This document shows, in pieces, positions 15,517-20,337 of a DNA stretch of 20,337 nucleotides. How positions within the stretch are numbered: the stretch's first letter is position 1; each line of letters starts with the position of its first letter. The notes beneath the pieces were generated by a model. It made no database searches and was not told the origin of the DNA. It worked only from the letters and a program-made list of their open reading frames with translations. Origin of the DNA: Xanthobacteraceae bacterium (lineage in GTDB: Bacteria; Pseudomonadota; Alphaproteobacteria; Rhizobiales; Xanthobacteraceae); the NCBI GenBank assembly GCA_030037185.1, contig JASHRR010000659.1:1-20337 (forward strand), read 5' to 3'. The translations under genes were made by a program, and so were the position numbers.

Positions 15517-18500
15517 TCAAGCTGTTCCGGCCTCGACTTTGCCCGTCATGCCGTCATTCCGATTTCCCCCTTTGGGCTCCAGCGCATTCGCTGCTGGGCA
15601 GGTCAACCGCCATGTCACTCCTGAGGGTGCATAGTCAAGGTCGACCGTACCATCCACGCTGTGCTCGGCCATCGCTTCCATAACCATGGTGCCGAACCCG
15701 CGCCGCTTTGGTGCATAGGCGGGTGGTCCATCGCTCTCGGTCCAGCTCATGGTGAAGGTGTCGCCATCGGTCTCCCAGTAGACATCGACACGACCAGTAT
15801 CCATTGAGAGTGCCCCGTATTTCCCGGCGTTGGTGGTGAGCTCATGGAGCACGAGCCCGATGGCTTGCGCGCAAGCCGCCTTCAAGCGCAGCTTGGGGCC
15901 GTGCAGGGCAATCCGAGAACCAATGAGGTCGGCCAAATGCGCCAGCTGGGCGCGAACCAGGTCCTCGATCTCGACGCCATTCCATTCGTTGCGGACAAGA
16001 AGGTCGTGATTGGCTGAAAGCGCCTGGATGCGCTCGGAGAAGCGCTCGACGAAATCCTCGGAAGTTTTGGTGGCGGTCTGGCGAGCGATCGCGTGCACGA
16101 CGCTAAGCATATTCTTGGCGCGATGGGTGATCTCGCGCATGAGGAGGTGCTCCTTTTCCTCACGCTCCTTGCGATCGGTAATGTCGGCAACGGTGCCCAC
16201 GACGGTCACGGCCCGTCGCTCACGCCCAGTGCCCTCGAAATACGCCAGCCCCAGCGTCTCCACCCAGCGGACCTTGCGGCCTCCGCGCTGCAGCCGAAAC
16301 TCGGTCGCGGAGCGCTTTGGATCGACGGGATTGAGCCTCGCCTCGAGCCCCGTCAAAACTCGTTCGACGTCGTCGGGATGCACCAGCCTTACGATCTCTT
16401 CCAGAGTCGCCTCATCCTTGGGAAAATCTAAAATCTCCCTGGAACGCGTATCCCCTGAGAACAGACGGCGGCGCGGGTCGTACTGCCACCACCCGAGCAG
16501 GGCTGCATCGAGCGCAAGCTGCAGCCGATCTTTGCTCGCTTGCAGGTCCTGCTCCGCTTGCTTTCGCGCGTTGTGATCCTGGATCACAGCTATGTTGCGC
16601 AACGGCCGACCGGACCTGTCGCGGATGACATTCACTGTTGTGCGCACCCAAACCGTGTTTCCGTCTTTATGGATGTAGCGCTTTTCTACGTCGAAAGCAG
16701 CTAACTTCCCGGCGACTAGGCTTCGACACATCTCGCGGTCGCGGTCGCAGTCGTCCGGATGGGTGATGTCGAATACTGTCCGAGCGAGCAATTCCGCCTC
16801 GCTGTAGCCCACCAACTCGCACATTGCGGCGTTGGCACGGAGGAAACGGGCGCTTTCGGGATCGACCTCGATCTTGCCCACGCTGCTGATGTCGAACATC
16901 GCACGGAACGTCGCTTCGCTCTCGCGGAGAGCGGCTTCGGCACGTTTGAGGCTGGTAATGTTGGTCGTTGCCGCGACCAGCCCGACAACTTTCCCGTCCG
17001 TCCACTCCGGCTCGAAGCGGCAATGCATGAATTGCGGCTCACCGGCCTCGCAAGGCACTGCGACCTCGCACTCAACCGCCTCGCCGGCAAGGCACTCGCG
17101 GACGTGAGGCTCGACGATCGCGAAGATTTTGTCGCCGATCACTTCCGGCATGCGCTTACCAATCACTTGCTCTGGCGCAAGACCGAGCCGCTCAGCTCGG
17201 TACCTGTTGATGAACTTGTAGCGGACTTCGGCGTCGCAGCGCGCAATTCCGACGGGGGCGGTGTCGGTGACAAGGCGCAGTTGGCGCTCGCTCTCGCGGA
17301 GCAAATGCTCCGCCGTCTGTCGCTTTGCGGCGGTCCATCGAAGTTCGGCGATTAGCGTGTCGACCTCAGCGACGGAAGTTCCGAGCAGCGGCAGCGGGCG
17401 GCCCTCTCCCAAAGCGATTGCAGCACGAGCCGCCTGGCCGACCGAGCGGGTAATAATCCGGCCCAGCCACGAGGCCAAGGCAACCACCAGCCCAAACGCC
17501 AGAGACGCCATCACACCTATGGTCAGCCACAGCGCCCGAACCGGAGCCGCGAGCGCCGCCTCGGGTGCCGATACGTCGGTTTCCCAACCCGTCAATTCCG
17601 ACCATGCGTATCCCTGCAGCGATGGTTGCCCTTGGGGGTCGATAAACTCCAATACGTCGCCGCGCTCCGCGGGATACCACTGTACCAGCGGCAACTCCTG
17701 CCCGATGAAAGCATCCTCCTGTTGGGACCGCGCGATGATCCGACGGGCGGTATCGGAAACCACCGCCAGCCAACCTGGCGGCAGTTCATGTTCGGCGACC
17801 GGGTATTCGAGGGCGTGGCGATCGGCCGATCTGGCGAGGACGTAGCGGTTTTCGCCGTCGATCTGCACGGGGACCATGATGCCGAACAAAAACCGTTTGA
17901 CGAGAGGGCCCATAAACAGATCGGTGACCTGCGGCGTACCTGTTGCGAGAGCCTTCTTTATAAATTCCGGAACCATCGCTTCCGTAATCGCCGTCTTCGG
18001 CAAGGGGGTACCGGAGGGCCCCGAGGTATTGACAAGCTGCTGGAGGTTGCGATCGAACAGTATGATGTTGCCGCTTTGTCGAAAGGCCGGCGAAGCCTCG
18101 GCTTGGCGCTGGAACTGGGCAAAGTCGCCTTCGCGGAGCGACGGTGATGCTGCCAATGCCTGCAGCCTCTCGATCTCGCCAATGATCTCATGGTCAACTT
18201 CCGCGGATATCGTACGTGCTTCACTCATGAGGTCATTGTGCACGTGGCGGAGGTGCTCATCGGTGACGCGGGCGCCCGCGTATGCGCCAAATAGCAGGAG
18301 CGGCGCAACAATCGCGCCCCCGAGCATGATTAGCAGGTGCCACAATGGTCGCGGCGCGCGGAGAGCGGGCGTCGTTCCGATCTGCAAGAGGATCGCGCCG
18401 GCGACGCAAAGCACGCCGACAGCGGTCGGCAACGCAGGCGGCTTTAACCAGCCGTAGCGAATATGGATTCCGGTCAAGTGGGCGAGCAGGGCGAACACCG

Positions 18501-18966
18501 CCATGACGCTCGCCAGGCCGCCGAGCGCGGTGGCGGCGACGTGATGCCCTTCGAAGCGGCTTAGCGCGAGTGAGCCGCCCGCGAGTGCGATTGCCAGCGG
18601 CATCCCGTTTATCATCCGCAACGAGGTTGCCTCGGCTCCCGGCACCATAGTCCACGGCACCAGCCAGCGATTGATGCCGAGATCGACACCGAACAGATCG
18701 AGCAAAGCGAGAGCGGCCACCACAAGGCTAATCGCAAACGCCAATCGCGAGCCTTTGCCGGGATGCACGAGCGCGAGGCCGAGTGCTGCGAGGCACATGG
18801 CCGTCACGGGTTTCACAGTACCGAAGCTCGAGCCCCAACTCGACAGCAGTGGCAGCCCGGCCCACGGGCCGATGAGCGCCGCGGCGGCTATCGTCACCGC
18901 GGTAAGGCCGGCAACTTGACCCGCGTATTGTCTCCTCAGGCTGCCTGCCTGACCAACAAACAGCAT
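15517..18966 (-). CDS. Membrane sensor histidine kinase, HWE family, with three PAS domains
   Basis: A 1149-residue hybrid-free sensor kinase. Residues about 20-200 hold six or so membrane helices of a MASE-like module, with another at about 208-231; an extracytoplasmic Cache-like domain (about 235-475) follows, then a helix at about 479-501 and a HAMP-like linker. Three PAS domains lie at about 556-673, 681-803 and 808-933; the last two have the usual THPDD or VHPDD. The phosphoacceptor is His948 in MREITHRAKNM. The N box (LVLHELTTNAGKYGAL) with its His1041 and the G1 box SWTE (Trp1075, Glu1077) are the HWE signature. ATG 18966 follows GGAG at eight bases; the frame is open 87 codons further but with no membrane or family features. 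No response regulator is next to it. HWE kinases often feed the PhyR general stress pathway; that is inference. Confidence 0.93.
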   Translation of the reverse strand: MLFVGQAGSLRRQYAGQVAGLTAVTIAAAALIGPWAGLPLLSSWGSSFGTVKPVTAMCLAALGLALVHPGKGSRLAFAISLVVAALALLDLFGVDLGINRWLVPWTMVPGAEATSLRMINGMPLAIALAGGSLALSRFEGHHVAATALGGLASVMAVFALLAHLTGIHIRYGWLKPPALPTAVGVLCVAGAILLQIGTTPALRAPRPLWHLLIMLGGAIVAPLLLFGAYAGARVTDEHLRHVHNDLMSEARTISAEVDHEIIGEIERLQALAASPSLREGDFAQFQRQAEASPAFRQSGNIILFDRNLQQLVNTSGPSGTPLPKTAITEAMVPEFIKKALATGTPQVTDLFMGPLVKRFLFGIMVPVQIDGENRYVLARSADRHALEYPVAEHELPPGWLAVVSDTARRIIARSQQEDAFIGQELPLVQWYPAERGDVLEFIDPQGQPSLQGYAWSELTGWETDVSAPEAALAAPVRALWLTIGVMASLAFGLVVALASWLGRIITRSVGQAARAAIALGEGRPLPLLGTSVAEVDTLIAELRWTAAKRQTAEHLLRESERQLRLVTDTAPVGIARCDAEVRYKFINRYRAERLGLAPEQVIGKRMPEVIGDKIFAIVEPHVRECLAGEAVECEVAVPCEAGEPQFMHCRFEPEWTDGKVVGLVAATTNITSLKRAEAALRESEATFRAMFDISSVGKIEVDPESARFLRANAAMCELVGYSEAELLARTVFDITHPDDCDRDREMCRSLVAGKLAAFDVEKRYIHKDGNTVWVRTTVNVIRDRSGRPLRNIAVIQDHNARKQAEQDLQASKDRLQLALDAALLGWWQYDPRRRLFSGDTRSREILDFPKDEATLEEIVRLVHPDDVERVLTGLEARLNPVDPKRSATEFRLQRGGRKVRWVETLGLAYFEGTGRERRAVTVVGTVADITDRKEREEKEHLLMREITHRAKNMLSVVHAIARQTATKTSEDFVERFSERIQALSANHDLLVRNEWNGVEIEDLVRAQLAHLADLIGSRIALHGPKLRLKAACAQAIGLVLHELTTNAGKYGALSMDTGRVDVYWETDGDTFTMSWTESDGPPAYAPKRRGFGTMVMEAMAEHSVDGTVDLDYAPSGVTWRLTCPAANALEPKGGNRNDGMTGKVEAGTA

Positions 18967-19916
18967 GACGTAGGCTCCAACGCTCCATGGCGCTATATGT
19001 CGCGCTCTCCAGTCAGCCGGGCGACCTCCGGGCGGATTTGAGGTGCACGTCCATCGAAGATCACACCGTCTCATTGACGCCCCGGGAAAACGGGCAGTGG
19101 GCTTGTGCGATGCGGGGACGATGACGGAAGATCGAAAAAGGAAGTCAGCCCATGAGCAGGGTGGCCCGCCGATGCGCGCGCTTGCTGCCGATTTACCGGA
19201 GACCTCAGCCCGTCCCCGACCAAGCACTTATTTGGAGCCTATATCACCGGCGAAAATGAAGGAAGGGCTTGCGCAGGCATTGCGGCGACGGCCAGCGCAT
19301 CTGCCCCGACTCGTTTGGCGTTGATGTTCCAGGTTCGCCGCGTGAGGCCCGCCCCTCAAGCATAACTTTCCCGCTCGCGCCGCCCGAACGAGGTCGGATC
19401 ATCAAACTGGGCGGTCAACACGGGTTACCTCGCCAGGTCATATAAGCCAAGGTCGTGAGCAGGTCGATAACGCGGTTAACTGATGCTGGTTTAGCATTTG
19501 ATGGTGTAAGTTTGTTCGCGCGGCTGCTTCAATGCTTGACCCCTGACGTCGTAAGCGTACTGCGGCTTGGGCCGTGCGGCTCTTCGTTTCTGGCGATAAA
19601 AGGACAGCCCGTGGACCGGTCTGCCGGCGAGCCGATCGATCGCGAGGTTATGCTGTGAGCAGCCAGTGCGCGTTGACACTCCGTGGAAACGTCCATGACG
19701 GGTGGCGCCCGACCGGCGGTGTGGGTTTGTGTGGGCCCCGGCGTCCCAGTGACTGACTTGTGGCACGCTCTTTTTCTGCCCTTCCCTGAGGGGGGCAACG
19801 GTCACATTCTCTGGCGCGTTAACGCAAATCTTCGGCGCAAAATCGCAGGGAGGAAGGGGGATCGTTTTCCCTCAATGCACGTTGCCTATGTGAGTAACGT
19901 ACTTCCTTTCCGACTT
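18967..19916. other. Long geneless stretch
   Basis: About 950 bases upstream of the kinase. Open frames at 19043-19324 and 19455-19658 show no recognisable family. The kinase promoter must lie within the first 200 bases on the minus strand, but I see no good boxes. Confidence 0.4.
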
Positions 19917-19938
19917 GGCCCCGCTACTTAGCGGGGCC
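19917..19938. terminator. Perfect GC-rich hairpin with short T tract
   Basis: GGCCCCGCTA (19917-19926) and TAGCGGGGCC (19929-19938) are perfect inverted arms around CT, followed by ATTTTGTT. This is a classic intrinsic terminator shape on the plus strand. However, no supported gene ends just upstream, and the next start codon is only 30 bases downstream, so it may be an attenuator or leader hairpin of the HTH-like gene instead. Confidence 0.55.
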
Positions 19939-19967
19939 ATTTTGTTGAAAGCGGGAGGACGATCCCC

Positions 19968-20337
19968 ATGCCTACTGGTTCGTTTGCGCCGGCGCCAGAG
20001 CTGCGGCCGGATGAGGTTCGGCGGGTTTTTGCAGCTGACGAGGTCGTGTCGCAATGCCGGGCGCTCGGCGCGTGCCGATCGCGCCGCTGAGCGCGATGAC
20101 CGGCATTGGCCGCAAGTATCTTCACGCGATCATTCTCGGCGCTGGGGTGCGGCGGATTGCTGCCCTCTGCTGACGGCTGATTCGCAAGATCGAGAGCGGC
20201 AAGATCGTGTTTCGCCGTAGGGCTTGCTACGGCGACGAACCCAATCAACCGGAGATCGTCAGAGGTAGCTGTTCGCTGCGCATTACGCACACCACCTTGC
20301 CGATCGAGAAGGGCGGAGTTTATGACCGCAAAGTCTG
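19968..20337 (+). pseudogene. Frameshifted HTH-like small protein, runs off the window
   Basis: From ATG 19968, with GGGAGGA eight bases upstream, the frame reads DEVVSQCRALG and soon stops (20088). One missing base near 20070 moves the rest into another frame: RVPIAPLSAMTGIGRKYLHA, then a stop at 20171, then RLIRKIESGKIVFRR. This order (CR-LGRVP-APL--hTG-SRK-LH-II ... RLIRKIESGKhVFRR) fits a small Cro-like helix-turn-helix family I recall from rhizobia. With a frameshift and a stop it is probably dead. The last frame remains open to the window end, so the true end is not visible. Confidence 0.55.

Noticed and set aside
16010..16576. Plus-strand frames opposite the kinase, including 16759-17355 and 17261-17845
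   Set aside because: They are antisense to conserved PAS and membrane segments; serine/arginine-rich translations without motifs.
19455..19658. 67-codon plus-strand ORF upstream of the kinase
   Set aside because: Contains a plausible hydrophobic stretch but no homology or start signal I can defend.
1..20337. CRISPR arrays, tRNA or rRNA genes, insertion sequences, integrases
   Set aside because: I looked for regularly spaced repeats, T-arm GGTTCGA-type motifs, transposase motifs and terminal inverted repeats and found none that hold up.

Overview
The window looks like a chromosomal or accessory region of an alphaproteobacterium, most likely a Bradyrhizobium or close relative in the Hyphomicrobiales. 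The reasons are GC-rich codon use, an RpoD-type sigma factor and an IHF-alpha remnant of rhizobial type, several short proteins of kinds I know from rhizobial genomes, an HWE-family histidine kinase, a rhizobial-type H-NS protein, and an intergenic palindrome resembling the one common in Bradyrhizobium and Rhodopseudomonas. The species assignment is from memory of protein families, not from a search.

Layout. 1-2.9 kb: two small conserved-type proteins, then a RhlE-like DEAD-box RNA helicase preceded by a good sigma-32-like promoter. 2.9-3.8 kb: a palindromic repeat, a hairpin, then a minus-strand cold shock protein whose promoter spacer is a perfect 18-bp palindrome. 4.0-5.2 kb: a gene graveyard holding the tail of an HWE kinase, a frameshifted small protein, and the C-terminal part of a radical SAM protein spread over several frames. 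5.9-7.6 kb: a secreted DUF4168-like protein, a DUF1488-like gene broken by one missing base, a small intact protein, and a TTG-started fragment of ribosomal protein S21. 7.8-9.6 kb: a full-length RpoD paralogue without region 1.1. 9.6-13.8 kb: sparse small hypothetical genes, a decayed small gene, an IHF-alpha gene with an internal deletion but a near-consensus promoter, and two hypothetical proteins. 14.6-15.0 kb: an H-NS-like protein (minus). 15.5-19.0 kb: a 1149-residue membrane HWE histidine kinase (minus). 19.9-20.3 kb: a hairpin followed by a frameshifted HTH-like gene running off the end.

Coding density is low; about half of the window has no gene I can support. What survives or decays here is strikingly biased to global regulation and RNA or nucleoid functions: RNA helicase, Csp, S21 remnant, RpoD paralogue, IHF remnant, H-NS and a sensor kinase. 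I see no complete new multi-gene system. The most interesting idea is that this is a decaying accessory copy of housekeeping gene-expression machinery, in which the sigma factor, helicase, Csp, H-NS and kinase remain intact. No CRISPR array, tRNA, rRNA, transposase or integrase was found.
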